Counted from the first letter of the stretch, positions 1 to 10,676 are shown. The stretch is 64,000 nt of DNA from Pseudoramibacter porci (GCF_009696145.1 NZ_VUMO01000007.1:59114-123113); one strand, 5' to 3'. Numbers and translations are program-made. The notes: generated from the letters alone by a model not told the origin.

Positions 1-1499
1 TCGACGTCGATATCGAAGGACGTCCGACGCGGATCGCCGTATTTTTCCTTGAGTTCAACCAGCTGATCTTTGATGATGCCGAGGACCAGATTTTCGTCAG
101 CGAGAATCGCACGGTATTCGGCAATTTTCTTCACCAAGGCTGCGTATTCTTCCTCAATCTTTTCACGTTCGAGACCGGTCAGGCGCTGCAGACGCATGTC
201 CAGAATGGCCTGCGCTTGAATATCAGTCAGCGTAAAATTGTCCATCAAACGCGCCTTCGCAATTTTCGCATCGTGAGATTCTCGGATAATTTTAATGACG
301 GCGTCAATATTATCGAGGGCGATGCGGTAGCCTTCCAAAATATGGGCCCGCGCTTCGGCCTTCTTCAAATCGAATTTCGTCCGGCGGACCACCACTTCTT
401 TTTGATGTTCGACGTAATAATAGAGAATCTGTTTCAGATTCAACACCTTCGGCTGGCCGTCGACCAGGGCCAGCATGATCACGCCGTAGGTGTCCTGAAG
501 CTGAGTGTGTTTGTACAGCTGGTTAAGGATGATCGTCGCATTGGTGTCCCGCTTCAAATCGATCACGATTCGGATCCCGTGCTTTAAGTCAGTTTCGTCG
601 CGGATATCGGTAATGCCTTCGACAACCTTGTCCTTGACCAGTTCCGCAATTTTCTGAATCAGCTTCGCCTTGTTAACCATATATGGTAATTCGGAGACGA
701 TGATCTGCTGCTTGCCGCGCTTGGTCTGCTGAATCTCGACCTTGGAGCGGACTTTGATGCGGCCGCGGCCTGTCGCGTAGGCGTCGCGGATACCGGATTT
801 TCCGAGAATAACCCCGGCAGTCGGAAAGTCCGGCCCTTTAATGGTCTGCATCAATTCGTTGACCGAAATTTCCGGATTGTCAATGTAAGCGATGGTCCCG
901 TCGCAGATTTCGCCGAGGTTGTGCGGCGGAATGTTGGTGGCCATCCCGACGGCAATCCCCTGGGAGCCATTGGCCAAAAGGTGGGGGAAACGGGCCGGCA
1001 ACACCGACGGTTCTTTTTCGGAGCCATCAAAGTTGTCGATAAAGTCGACCGTTTCTTTATTGATATCTCGGAGCATTTCGACGCCGACTTTGCTCATCTT
1101 CGCTTCGGTGTAACGCATGGCAGCGGCGCCGTCGCCGTCAATGGAGCCGAAGTTCCCCTGACCGTTGACGGTCAGATAACGGGTCGAAAAATCCTGCGCC
1201 ATTCGGACCATTGCATCGTAGACTGAGGAATCGCCGTGTGGATGATATTTCCCTAAAACTTCCCCAACGATACGCGCCGACTTTCTAAACGGCTTATCCG
1301 GCGTCATGCCCATTTGGTACATCGCGTAAAGGATACGGCGATGCACCGGCTTGAGGCCGTCTCTGACGTCAGGAAGGGCTCGCCCAATGATAACGCTCAT
1401 CGCGTAATCAATGTAGCAGTTCTTCATTTCGTCTTCGATCTTGACGTCGCGCAGATCCTTCGCCACTGATGTCATTTGATTATTTTCGTTATTGTCCAT
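1..1499 (-). CDS. gyrA: DNA gyrase subunit A (partial, C-terminus beyond window)
   Basis: This is the breakage-reunion subunit of DNA gyrase, which introduces negative supercoils together with GyrB. The reading frame starts at ATG 1499 and stays open to base 1, giving the first 499 residues; the C-terminal pinwheel lies outside. Visible motifs are the quinolone-region [14 protein letters not shown] stretch and the catalytic tyrosine in AAMRYTE (about Tyr130). It lies 21 bases downstream of the gyrB stop on the same strand, so the two are probably co-transcribed. Ser residues follow GD in the quinolone pocket, the usual drug-sensitive form. Identification is secure. Confidence 0.96.
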   Translation of the reverse strand, partial: MDNNENNQMTSVAKDLRDVKIEDEMKNCYIDYAMSVIIGRALPDVRDGLKPVHRRILYAMYQMGMTPDKPFRKSARIVGEVLGKYHPHGDSSVYDAMVRMAQDFSTRYLTVNGQGNFGSIDGDGAAAMRYTEAKMSKVGVEMLRDINKETVDFIDNFDGSEKEPSVLPARFPHLLANGSQGIAVGMATNIPPHNLGEICDGTIAYIDNPEISVNELMQTIKGPDFPTAGVILGKSGIRDAYATGRGRIKVRSKVEIQQTKRGKQQIIVSELPYMVNKAKLIQKIAELVKDKVVEGITDIRDETDLKHGIRIVIDLKRDTNATIILNQLYKHTQLQDTYGVIMLALVDGQPKVLNLKQILYYYVEHQKEVVVRRTKFDLKKAEARAHILEGYRIALDNIDAVIKIIRESHDAKIAKARLMDNFTLTDIQAQAILDMRLQRLTGLEREKIEEEYAALVKKIAEYRAILADENLVLGIIKDQLVELKEKYGDPRRTSFDIDV

Positions 1500-1520
1500 A
1501 CTCTATCTTTCTATCCTTGC

Positions 1521-3476
<1,956 letters not shown>

Positions 3477-3494
3477 TCACGATCAGCTGCTGCG

Positions 3495-4613
3495 TTATCT
3501 TGAGATTTGATGGCCATTCTGCACCGTCACAATGCGCTTCATTTCGTCCGGATACCGATCTGCAAACCGGCTGTCTGTGCAGGTGATCAGCGCCTGGGTC
3601 TGGCCAAGGATATCGAGTATTTTTTCCTGGCGCCTGTCGTCCAGCTCCGACAATATATCGTCGAGGAGCACGACGGGGCGCTCGCCGGTCATCTTTTTGT
3701 AGATGTCAATTTGTGAAAGCTTCAGGGCGATCGCCGCGGTGCGCTGCTGCCCTTGAGAGGCGAACTTGCGCGCTTCCATTCCGTTGATGTCAATTAACAA
3801 ATCGTCGACGTGGGGGCCGCAGACCGTCGAACCCTTCGCAATATCCTCATCCCGGCCGGCTTTTAGTTTTTCGGCGAACCGTTTTTGAATCGCATCCTGA
3901 TCTGCAGCCGCTTCAGCAATCAAATTGCTCGAATAGCTCAGGCTCAGCTTCTCTTTGTTGTCGGACAGGGAAGTGTGGAGCGCCCGAGCCGTCTCGTTGA
4001 GGCGTTTGAGATAGGCCAGGCGGTAAATCACGACTTTGGCGCCGTTTTCGACGAGCTGCGCATCCCATCCCTCTAAAAGCACCGCCATCGACGGCGAACG
4101 CCTGATCTCCTTGAGTAGGGCATTGCGCTGAGACAGTGCTTTCTTGTAATTTTTGAGAACCGGCAGATAGCCGGGCAGATAGCCGCTGATTTCTTCATCG
4201 ATGAATTGTCGGCGCCGCGCCGGACCGGCCTTCACGATGCGCAAATCGTCGGGTTCAAACAAAATGGTGTGCAGAAGCCTGTGCGCATCTTTCTGACGGC
4301 GGCCTGAATGCCCGTCCACGACCCACGCTTTGTGCCCATCTTTCACTTGAAGGGCGAGCCGATGATGACTGCCTTTGGACACCGTCTCCGCCTCGACCGC
4401 AAAGCCGTCGAAACGAGGATCGCCCTGCATCATCAAATCGGCGGTCCGGTTAGTCCGGTGGGAATAGCCGCGGGAAAGTAAAAACAGACCCTCGAGCATA
4501 TTCGTCTTTCCCTGGGCGTTGGCCCCGGTGATGACGTTGATGCGCGGCGACAGCTCAAAGGTCTCGTCCTGATAGTTGCGAAAATGGCGAAGCGTCAGCC
4601 GCTCGACGATCAT
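3495..4613 (-). CDS. recF: DNA replication/repair protein RecF
   Basis: This SMC-like ATPase helps load RecA at single-strand gaps. It has 372 residues, the usual length. It shows a Walker A motif GANAQGKT (about 30-37), an ABC-type signature SQGQQRT and a Walker B region VVLLDDILSELD. Its ATG overlaps the stop codon of yaaA by four bases (ATGA), so translation is probably coupled. It precedes gyrB by 54 bases and is likely expressed from the promoter upstream of yaaA together with gyrB and gyrA. Confidence 0.95.
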   Translation of the reverse strand: MIVERLTLRHFRNYQDETFELSPRINVITGANAQGKTNMLEGLFLLSRGYSHRTNRTADLMMQGDPRFDGFAVEAETVSKGSHHRLALQVKDGHKAWVVDGHSGRRQKDAHRLLHTILFEPDDLRIVKAGPARRRQFIDEEISGYLPGYLPVLKNYKKALSQRNALLKEIRRSPSMAVLLEGWDAQLVENGAKVVIYRLAYLKRLNETARALHTSLSDNKEKLSLSYSSNLIAEAAADQDAIQKRFAEKLKAGRDEDIAKGSTVCGPHVDDLLIDINGMEARKFASQGQQRTAAIALKLSQIDIYKKMTGERPVVLLDDILSELDDRRQEKILDILGQTQALITCTDSRFADRYPDEMKRIVTVQNGHQISR

Positions 4614-4837
4614 GGCGCGTCGTCGGCCTTGACCTCAAGAGCCTCGCCGAGTCCTTCCACTTGGATTTGATCCCCCGGGACAATTTTCTTCCCCCGGGCT
4701 GTGACGACCTCGCCGTTGACCGTGACCATTTCGTCCAAAATCATCGCTTTCGCCACAGAACCGCTCTCGGCAATGCCGGCGAACTTCAACAGCTGGTCCA
4801 GTTTAATGAACTTAGAATAAATCTGAATGGTTTTCAT
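4610..4837 (-). CDS. yaaA: S4-domain RNA-binding protein YaaA/RlbA
   Basis: This small protein of 75 residues consists almost entirely of one S4 RNA-binding fold (FIKLDQLLKFAGIAESGSVAKAMI, then VTVNGEVVTARGKKI). The family is found between dnaN and recF in many Firmicutes and is thought to act on ribosomal RNA or ribosome assembly; its exact role is not shown by the sequence. It is the first gene of the yaaA-recF-gyrB-gyrA group, with its own extended -10 promoter upstream, and it overlaps recF by four bases. Confidence 0.9.
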   Translation of the reverse strand: MKTIQIYSKFIKLDQLLKFAGIAESGSVAKAMILDEMVTVNGEVVTARGKKIVPGDQIQVEGLGEALEVKADDAP

Positions 4838-4966
4838 CGTAATCTTCTTTTTTTATCCTTAATTTCGTCATTTTTAGCTTACACCCTTTTTTTCTTAAAA
4901 AAATAATTTACTGGGCTGAAAAATGCTTTTTTCGCTCTTAAATCATAATAAAAAGGGCTGGGCCCT

Positions 4967-4975
4967 ATTATATCA
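4967..4975 (-). promoter_or_regulatory. Extended -10 promoter for yaaA-recF-gyrBA
   Basis: On the minus strand the bases read TGATATAAT, an exact TGnTATAAT extended -10 element, about 130 bases upstream of the yaaA start. No convincing -35 is present; the position overlaps the U-tract side of the dnaN terminator. This would allow the recF-gyrase genes to be expressed independently of dnaA-dnaN. Confidence 0.55.
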
Positions 4976-4982
4976 AATAAAA

Positions 4983-5026
4983 AGAGAATTTGCACGCGCT
5001 TTCAAAGGCTTTCACGCAAATTCTCT
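4983..5026 (-). terminator. Terminator downstream of dnaN
   Basis: AGAGAATTTGC (4983-4993) pairs perfectly with GCAAATTCTCT (5016-5026). Read on the minus strand, the hairpin is followed by TTTTTATTT, an intrinsic terminator placed after dnaN. On the plus strand a run of T also follows after CAGG, so some bidirectional action is possible. Confidence 0.7.
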
Positions 5027-5110
5027 CAGGTTTTTTCAGTCAATATTTAGGATTCCAATTTAATTGAAAGCTTCTATATACAAGCTCTGACTTCTCCGCT
5101 TTACTCATTA

Positions 5111-6220
5111 TCACATATCGTCAGACACGCGGACCGGAAGAATCAGCGTGAGAAAGCTTTCGTCGTCCCCGACGATCAATGCCGGCCCCACCGGATTGGT
5201 CAGGCGAATGGTAATGTCGTCATCAGAAATGGCGCGCAGAGCGTCGATGATAAACTTCGAATTAAAGGCAATGCGCAAGTCGTCGCCGGTTTTATGAATC
5301 GGAATGACTTCGTGCACTTCACCGATATCCGCGTTGGAAGTCAAGGTCAGCTCGTCGATACCGATGTCGAGTTTAATCAGATTATTTTTACCTTCCCGGG
5401 CGAGCAGCGCGGCGCGCTCTGTACTGTCGAACAATTCCTTTCGGCTCAGCGTAATTTCCGTATTGGTTTCCTTGGGAATGATATGCTGGTAATTAATGAA
5501 TTCGCCTTCAAGCAGGCGGGAAGTGAACTGTGTATCGCCGATGGTGAAAAAGATCTGAGACTTTGAGAGGTTCACCTGGATTTCGTCGTCAACCCCGGAA
5601 AGCATTTTTTCCAGCTCCGTCATGCTCTTGCCCGGGACAATGACCGATACCGGCTGATTGATCGCCTTAGAGAGTTTGCCGCGGCGCAGCGCCAGCCGGT
5701 AGCCGTCGAGGGCCACGACCGTGATTTGGTCGTCTTCCAATTCGAGCTTCAATCCCGTGAGGACCGGAATATTTTCTTTCGTCGCGACGGAGTAAAGCGT
5801 CCCTCTTATTAAATCGTAGAGGGTTTCCGCCTGAATTGAAAAGGTAAAATCGTCGATGATTTCTGGAAAAGCCGGAAAATCTTCCGGCGACATTCCCTTA
5901 ATCGTATAATTTGAAAGTTGACACGTCATTTTTAATGTATCTTTGCCGGTACTTTCAAAGTAAATATCCTCTCCAGAAAGTCTGCGAACTAAATCTGAAA
6001 GGAAATTGGACTGCATGATGATGGCACCGTCCTGTTCAATATGGGCGGGGAGTGTCGTTTTAACACTGATCTCCAAATTCGTAGACGTCAGGATAATTTT
6101 TTGGTCTGTGGCTTCCATGAGAATCCCTTCGAGAATGGGCATAGTGGTTTTTCGGGCAACGCCTCTGGATACGATGGACAGGGCGTGAACGAGATCGGCT
6201 TTAGAACAATCGAATTTCAT
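5111..6220 (-). CDS. dnaN: DNA polymerase III beta subunit (sliding clamp)
   Basis: This is the ring-shaped processivity clamp that tethers DNA polymerase III. It has 369 residues with three repeated clamp domains, beginning MKFDCSKADLVHAL and ending TLILPVRVSDDM; family landmarks such as the VALDGYRLALR and YQHIIP segments are present. ATG 6220 is preceded by AAGGAGCACACT. It lies about 180 bases downstream of dnaA, separated by a region with DnaA boxes and AT-rich DNA, and is followed by a terminator. Confidence 0.96.
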   Translation of the reverse strand: MKFDCSKADLVHALSIVSRGVARKTTMPILEGILMEATDQKIILTSTNLEISVKTTLPAHIEQDGAIIMQSNFLSDLVRRLSGEDIYFESTGKDTLKMTCQLSNYTIKGMSPEDFPAFPEIIDDFTFSIQAETLYDLIRGTLYSVATKENIPVLTGLKLELEDDQITVVALDGYRLALRRGKLSKAINQPVSVIVPGKSMTELEKMLSGVDDEIQVNLSKSQIFFTIGDTQFTSRLLEGEFINYQHIIPKETNTEITLSRKELFDSTERAALLAREGKNNLIKLDIGIDELTLTSNADIGEVHEVIPIHKTGDDLRIAFNSKFIIDALRAISDDDITIRLTNPVGPALIVGDDESFLTLILPVRVSDDM

Positions 6221-6266
6221 AGTGTGCTCCTTGTTTGGGTTGCAATGTATAAATATTAATTTATTT

Positions 6267-6284
6267 TAGTAATAATAATGATAG
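6267..6284 (+). other. DnaA-trio-like element and AT-rich unwinding region
   Basis: The plus strand reads TAG TAA TAA TAA TGA TAG, an array of triplets matching the 5'-(T/A)A(G/A) form known for DnaA-trios. It lies 13 bases from a perfect DnaA box (6298-6306) and is followed on the other side by an AT-only stretch toward dnaN. In Bacillus subtilis the same arrangement between dnaA and dnaN is where strands first open. The assignment of function is inferred from this resemblance. Confidence 0.6.
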
Positions 6285-6297
6285 AACCTGTGCAAGC

Positions 6298-6381
6298 TGT
6301 GGATAATTAATGATTTCCCGAAATAGCGGGATTTGATGACAAAATAATGTGTGTATCCACATGTGTACAGGCTGTGGAAAA
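6298..6381. other. DnaA-box group between dnaA and dnaN (oriC part 2)
   Basis: One perfect box TGTGGATAA lies at 6298-6306. Two boxes with one mismatch lie at 6353-6361 (GTATCCACA) and 6373-6381 (TGTGGAAAA). Together with the trio-like triplets this forms the opening side of a bipartite origin of the Bacillus type. A short CCCG...CGGG hairpin (6317-6330) lies between the boxes; it has no clear role. Confidence 0.7.
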
Positions 6382-6399
6382 CTGTATATAACCTGGGGA

Positions 6400-7764
6400 T
6401 TACTCGCCTTTAATTTCGCTTTGAATCCTAAGCACCAGATTTTTAAAGTCGGTGTTTTTTTCGATGTTTTCGCTAATTTTTTGGCATCCGTGAATCACCG
6501 TAGAGTGATCCCGCCCGCCGAAAGCCTCACCAATGGCAGGCAGTGACATCGACGTCATTTCCCGGCAGAGGAACATGGCAACCTGCCGCGGCGTCGTAAT
6601 CGCCTTGGTGCGTTTTTTGCTGTTCATGTCTTCGACTGTGGTGTTGAAATACTTAGCGGTGATTTCCTTAATGTAGTCGGCATTGATTTCGTGTTGTTTT
6701 GAGACGAATAAATCCGCCAGCGCTTCCTTTGCAAAATCCAGAGAAATTTTTTCGCCGTGCAGTTTAGAGTAGGCGACGACCGTTGTCAGAGCGCCTTCCA
6801 GTTCACGAATGTTGGAGTGAATGTTATTGGCGATAAAGCTGAGAACGTCGTCGGGGATATCTTCGTTGTAGGATTCCGCCTTTTTTCTCAAAATCGCCAT
6901 CCGCGTTTCAAAGTTTGGCGCGGAAATATCGGTGATCAGGCCCATTTCGAATCGGCTGCGCAAACGTTCGGCCAGCTTTGGAATTTCCCGAGGGGGCCGG
7001 TCTGAGCTGATAACGATCTGCTTGTCTTCGTCGTGCAATGCGTTGAAGGTATGAAAAAATTCTTCTTGGGTCCCTTCTTTTCCGGACAAAAATTGGATAT
7101 CGTCGATGAGCAGAATGTCGACATTGCGGTAACGGTTTCGAAATGAGGTGTTGCTCTTGTTCTGGATCGCGTCGATGAATTCGTTGGTAAACGTTTCACA
7201 GGAGACGTAGACCACGCGTTTTTCCGGAGTGTAGGTCATGATGTAATTGCCGATGGCCTGCATCAAGTGTGTCTTGCCCAGACCGACACCACCGTAGATA
7301 AAGAGCGGGTTGTATTGTTCTGAAGGCGCTTCGGCGACAGCGACGCAGGCTGCGTGAGCGAAACGGTTGTTTTCGCCGATGACAAAACGTTCAAAGGTGT
7401 ATTTGGGATTGATGCCGGAATTGTTGTGAATTGGCGGCCTTTCTTCGGGTTCGGGTTCCTTTGGATTGTCGGGTTCGGCGCCGTCTTCCATTTCGTCAAT
7501 TTCGCTTTCATCAAATATAAAACAGGCCTGAATGTTCTTCTTATTCATAGCATAAGATAGGGCGTTGCTGACCAAGGCTTTATGGCGGTTTTCCAGAATA
7601 GATTTGTTAAAGACGTTGGAATTTGGAACCAACAGATAAAAATTATTTCCGCGGATAGCCACAGGTTTAAGCGGTTCAAACCAAGTGGCAAAACTGACGA
7701 TTGGCATTTCCTCTTCAATAGAACTGAGTGCCTTTTCCCATATTTCGTTTAAAGAATCTTCCAC
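6400..7764 (-). CDS. dnaA: Chromosomal replication initiator DnaA
   Basis: This AAA+ initiator binds DnaA boxes and opens oriC; 454 residues. It shows domain I (IWEKALSSIEEEMPIVSFATWFEPL), an acidic linker, Walker A GGVGLGKT (about 158-165), Walker B LLIDDIQFLSG and the domain IV signature GRDHSTVIHGC. The frame is open to an ATG at 7893, but that segment is lysine-rich, unlike DnaA, and would overlap DnaA boxes. GTG 7764 is chosen because GGAG stands six bases before it and the residues then match other DnaA proteins. A promoter at 7969-7997 reads through the box cluster, suggesting autoregulation. Confidence 0.95.
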   Translation of the reverse strand: MEDSLNEIWEKALSSIEEEMPIVSFATWFEPLKPVAIRGNNFYLLVPNSNVFNKSILENRHKALVSNALSYAMNKKNIQACFIFDESEIDEMEDGAEPDNPKEPEPEERPPIHNNSGINPKYTFERFVIGENNRFAHAACVAVAEAPSEQYNPLFIYGGVGLGKTHLMQAIGNYIMTYTPEKRVVYVSCETFTNEFIDAIQNKSNTSFRNRYRNVDILLIDDIQFLSGKEGTQEEFFHTFNALHDEDKQIVISSDRPPREIPKLAERLRSRFEMGLITDISAPNFETRMAILRKKAESYNEDIPDDVLSFIANNIHSNIRELEGALTTVVAYSKLHGEKISLDFAKEALADLFVSKQHEINADYIKEITAKYFNTTVEDMNSKKRTKAITTPRQVAMFLCREMTSMSLPAIGEAFGGRDHSTVIHGCQKISENIEKNTDFKNLVLRIQSEIKGE

Positions 7765-7791
7765 ATTTTTCTCCGTTATATTGTTTAGTTT

Positions 7792-7959
7792 TGTGGATAA
7801 GCGTTCAGTGAGGTAGGCTTTTAACACATTGTGGATAAAATTTCCCCCAAGAAATCCTGTTGATTTTTTGGAATGAGACTTCTTTTTCCACACTTATCCT
7901 CAGATTTATCCACAAATTGCTGTAAAATGTGGATAAGTATTTGTGTAAACTGTTGATAA
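7792..7959. other. oriC DnaA-box cluster upstream of dnaA
   Basis: Four perfect 9-mers are visible: TGTGGATAA at 7792-7800, 7830-7838 and 7928-7936, and TTATCCACA at 7906-7914. One-mismatch copies lie at 7884-7892, 7894-7902 and 7951-7959. The cluster sits between the dnaA promoter and the dnaA start, at the point where transcription diverges, and marks the replication origin. The gene-free span 7765-8148 holds this cluster, the dnaA promoter and the rpmH promoter. Confidence 0.92.
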
Positions 7960-7968
7960 TGTGCATAC

Positions 7969-7997
7969 ATTATAGCAAAATCCCATTATGCATTCAA
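7969..7997 (-). promoter_or_regulatory. dnaA promoter
   Basis: On the minus strand TTGAAT (7992-7997), a 17-base spacer and TATAAT (7969-7974) are present, with TGC directly before the -10, so it is also an extended -10. Transcription would pass through the DnaA-box cluster into dnaA, which suits repression by DnaA itself. Confidence 0.75.
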
Positions 7998-8039
7998 GCT
8001 TTCCACAATTCATTGAGTCGTCAATTTTTAACAATTCCC

Positions 8040-8069
8040 TTGACAGAGCGGGACCGCTCATAATATAAT
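8040..8069 (+). promoter_or_regulatory. rpmH promoter with palindromic spacer
   Basis: TTGACA (8040-8045) and TATAAT (8064-8069) are separated by 18 bases. The spacer contains the perfect inverted repeat GAGCGGGACCGCTC (8046-8059). This is a near-consensus housekeeping promoter for rpmH-rnpA and probably the genes beyond. Confidence 0.85.
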
Positions 8070-8148
8070 CTTCAGGTAATATGGGAATTTTTAATTTGGT
8101 CTTTTTGTATTCAATTTATTTAATGTAGAGAATAGAGAGGAGCATGAA

Positions 8149-8283
8149 ATGAAACAGACATTTCAGCCAAAAAACAGACAGAGAAAGAAAGAACATGGAT
8201 TCAGAAAAAGAATGTCCACCAAGAATGGACGCCTTGTATTAAAAAGAAGAAGACAAAAGGGTCGTTCTAAATTATCTGCATAA
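8149..8283 (+). CDS. rpmH: Large ribosomal subunit protein bL34
   Basis: The protein has 44 residues, begins [20 protein letters not shown] and is extremely basic, typical of L34 of the 50S subunit. GAGAGGAG lies just upstream. An ATG five bases earlier (8144) hits a stop after two codons and is rejected. It is the first gene on the right side of the origin, in the conserved rpmH-rnpA-yidD-yidC-jag order. Confidence 0.96.
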   Translation: MKQTFQPKNRQRKKEHGFRKRMSTKNGRLVLKRRRQKGRSKLSA

Positions 8284-8291
8284 ACACTGCT

Positions 8292-8316
8292 GACCGTTTC
8301 ACAGACGGTCTTTTTT
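8292..8316 (+). terminator. Hairpin between rpmH and rnpA
   Basis: GACCGT (8292-8297) pairs with ACGGTC (8305-8310) around a seven-base loop and is followed by six T. A partial terminator here would give more rpmH than rnpA message, a common arrangement. Confidence 0.7.
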
Positions 8317-8341
8317 ATAATTTGATTTGGAGTTGAGAGTT

Positions 8342-8680
8342 GTGAAAATAACTTCTCTGAAAAATTCGAAGAATTTCGATCGCGTCTTTCATCACGGGCA
8401 GCGATTCGGCAATCGGCATTTTCAATTTTATTATTTAAAAAATCGGAAAAGTACCAATCGTCTGGGTATTATTGTTAGCAAGAAAGTGTCGAAGCGCGCC
8501 GTTGTCCGCAATAAAGTCAAGAGAAGAATCAGAGCTTCTTATCAGAATGAGCTGGAACAGATTCAGCAGGGGTACGATCTGATCATCGTCGCGAAAAAGC
8601 GGTGCGCAGATGATCCTTACCGTGATCTCGATCGTTCATTAAGACATTTGTTTTACAAAACAAAGCTGGAAAAACCATGA
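8342..8680 (+). CDS. rnpA: Ribonuclease P protein component
   Basis: This is the basic protein cofactor of RNase P, which matures tRNA 5' ends; 112 residues with the conserved core [20 protein letters not shown]. The frame is also open from TTG 8327, but GGAG at 8329-8332 fits GTG 8342, nine bases on, and the protein then starts [16 protein letters not shown] as in the family. Its stop overlaps the yidD start by four bases. Confidence 0.93.
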   Translation: MKITSLKNSKNFDRVFHHGQRFGNRHFQFYYLKNRKSTNRLGIIVSKKVSKRAVVRNKVKRRIRASYQNELEQIQQGYDLIIVAKKRCADDPYRDLDRSLRHLFYKTKLEKP

Positions 8681-8919
8681 AGCGATTATTGAATTTTCTG
8701 AGCCGTGGGCTTCAGAAGATTTTCTTGATTCTGATCCGGGGATATCAGCGGTTTATTTCGCCGCTGTTTCCGAGACACTGCCGGTTTTATCCGACCTGTT
8801 CGGCCTATTGCTACGAAGCCATTGTGAAATACGGGCCTTTTAGAGGCGGGGTTCTTGGAATAAAACGAATTCTGAGATGCCATCCCTTTAATCCGGGAGG
8901 ATACGATCCAGTGCCTTAA
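8677..8919 (+). CDS. yidD: Membrane protein insertion efficiency factor YidD
   Basis: The protein has 80 residues with the family signature [17 protein letters not shown] and [13 protein letters not shown]. YidD is a small peripheral membrane protein that assists YidC-dependent insertion. An amphipathic N-terminal helix ([20 protein letters not shown]) is visible. It starts inside the last codons of rnpA (ATGA overlap) and precedes yidC, matching the conserved cluster. Confidence 0.94.
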   Translation: MKRLLNFLSRGLQKIFLILIRGYQRFISPLFPRHCRFYPTCSAYCYEAIVKYGPFRGGVLGIKRILRCHPFNPGGYDPVP

Positions 8920-8969
8920 CGGTCAGCACCAATTCAAAATCAAAAACTCCAGGGAGATAATATTACTCA

Positions 8970-9872
8970 ATGCATTTTTTATATCAAGGATTTGGCTGGG
9001 TTTTGTACCAGATTTTCCGATTGATCGGGAATTATGGGTACGCCGTTATTTTGTTCACCGTTATTGTCAAGACCATTATCCTGCCACTTAACATCAAGCA
9101 GACAAACTCGATGAAGGAAATGCAGGCGATTACGCCTGAGGTTCAAAAACTTCAGAAAAAATACAAGAACAATCCTGAAAAGCTCAACATGGAGACCATG
9201 AAGCTGTACAAGCTTTATAAGGTCAACCCGATGTCAGGCTGTCTGCCATTGCTGATTCAGCTGCCGATCATCTGGGGACTTTTCGGCGCCTTGCAGAATC
9301 CTCAGAAGTACGTCTTCACGTCCGGTAATCTGACTGCACTGCATCAATCCTTCTACTGGATTCCGAATCTGGGCAAACCTGACCCACTTTATATTCTGCC
9401 CATTATTGTTGTGGTGGTTACATTCCTGACACAGAAGTTCACGATGGATTATTCCACCGCAGATCCGGCGACGGCAACCTCTCAGAAGGTCATGATGTTT
9501 GTCATGCCGTTGATGATCGGCTGGTTTGCACTTAAAATGCCGGCTGGGGTCAGCTTGTACTGGGTGGCGCAGAGTGTTTATACCTTTATCCAGCAATTTA
9601 TCGTGATGCGCAGACCGGTTAAACTCGTGCCGATCGAAGAAGCGGAACGCCGCGTCAAAGAACAGGAAGAAAAAGACAAGCGCGAAAAACGCGATAAGCT
9701 GAAAGCTTCGGCTGAAATCCGCCAGCAGGCGATGAACGCTCAGTTTGGCAGATCGACCCAGAAATCCAGCAAGATGAACAGACCTAAAACGAAACCGGCT
9801 TCCAAGCGTCGTGTGGTGACGAAGATCCCCCACAGCGACGAAAGGACCCACAAGCCGGATAAGTCGAATTGA
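8970..9872 (+). CDS. yidC: Membrane protein insertase YidC
   Basis: This integral membrane insertase of the YidC/Oxa1/Alb3 family has 300 residues. Five hydrophobic segments can be followed (near residues 5-40, 90-112, 133-155, 168-188, 190-212), with the cytoplasmic loop KQTNSMKEMQAITPEVQKLQ between the first two. The basic C-terminal tail after about residue 215 (rich in K, R, E, Q) is typical of ribosome-binding YidC. No lipobox cysteine is seen, unlike Bacillus SpoIIIJ. It is followed closely by jag. Confidence 0.95.
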   Translation: MHFLYQGFGWVLYQIFRLIGNYGYAVILFTVIVKTIILPLNIKQTNSMKEMQAITPEVQKLQKKYKNNPEKLNMETMKLYKLYKVNPMSGCLPLLIQLPIIWGLFGALQNPQKYVFTSGNLTALHQSFYWIPNLGKPDPLYILPIIVVVVTFLTQKFTMDYSTADPATATSQKVMMFVMPLMIGWFALKMPAGVSLYWVAQSVYTFIQQFIVMRRPVKLVPIEEAERRVKEQEEKDKREKRDKLKASAEIRQQAMNAQFGRSTQKSSKMNRPKTKPASKRRVVTKIPHSDERTHKPDKSN

Positions 9873-9885
9873 TGGAGCATAGTGA

Positions 9886-10578
9886 ATGAGTCAAACGATA
9901 ACTGAAAAAGGAAAAACGATAGACGAAGCGATTCAGAAGGCGCTTGAAACACTGTCGGCGGAAAGAGAACAGGTTGACATCAAAGTGATTCAAGAACCAG
10001 AAAGCGGTTTTATCGGTATTTTTGGAAAAAAGGAAGCCATCGTCGAAGTGACGCTGAATGCAGCCTTTGATCCGGAGGTTCAGGCGGAAGCTTATGTTGA
10101 AGATGAATCTCAAAAGATCCAGGCGCTGGCGTCGACATTTTTGTCTGACATGTTCAATGCGATGGATTTGGATGTGCAGATCAGCACAGCTTACGAAACT
10201 GAAGATGACGTATTAAAGATTGAATTGTCCGGTGACAAAATGGGACTGCTGATTGGCCGAAGAGGACAAACCCTCGACGCGATTCAGTATTTAACCAGTC
10301 TGGCTGTCAACAAACAAACCGATCACCATATCCGTATTAGTATCGATACGGAACATTACCGTGAAAAGCGTCAGCAGACCCTCGAAAATTTGGCCCATAA
10401 AATGGCTAACAAGGTCGCACGCAGTCATCGGAAATTCTCACTTGAGCCGATGAATCCAGGAGAACGCCGCATTATTCATGCGACGCTCCAGGACGATGGC
10501 CGGGTTTACACCTACAGCGAAGGACAAGATCCTTATCGCTACGTCGTCATAGATTTGAAAGAAAACGATCAGGAATAA
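9886..10578 (+). CDS. jag: RNA-binding protein Jag/KhpB
   Basis: This 230-residue protein has the three Jag parts: an N-terminal Jag_N domain (ITEKGKTIDEAIQKALETL and SGFIGIFGKKEAIVEV), a central KH domain (GDKMGLLIGRRGQTLDAIQYL) and a C-terminal R3H domain (PMNPGERRIIHATLQDDGRVYTYSEG written here as separate landmarks PMNPGERR and IIHATL). The family binds RNA and affects cell division and wall synthesis in Firmicutes. A strong terminator follows. Confidence 0.93.
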   Translation: MSQTITEKGKTIDEAIQKALETLSAEREQVDIKVIQEPESGFIGIFGKKEAIVEVTLNAAFDPEVQAEAYVEDESQKIQALASTFLSDMFNAMDLDVQISTAYETEDDVLKIELSGDKMGLLIGRRGQTLDAIQYLTSLAVNKQTDHHIRISIDTEHYREKRQQTLENLAHKMANKVARSHRKFSLEPMNPGERRIIHATLQDDGRVYTYSEGQDPYRYVVIDLKENDQE

Positions 10579-10595
10579 CACGTCCATACAAACTG

Positions 10596-10657
10596 GTGAA
10601 AGCAGTTCGTGATGGGGATGTGCGGTTGCACATGTCCAAACTGCTTTCACTTTTTTT
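10596..10657 (+). terminator. Long branched terminator after jag
   Basis: GTGAAAGCAGTT (10596-10607) pairs over 12 bases with AACTGCTTTCAC (10639-10650) and is followed by seven T. The 31-base interior contains its own hairpin, TGTGC-GGTT-GCACA. The structure separates the ribosome/membrane genes from mnmE. Confidence 0.85.
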
Positions 10658-10676
10658 ATTATAAAGGGGAAAGATT

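Noticed and set aside
9234..9851. Minus-strand open frame of 205 codons
   Set aside because: Antisense shadow of yidC, low-complexity and without a ribosome site.
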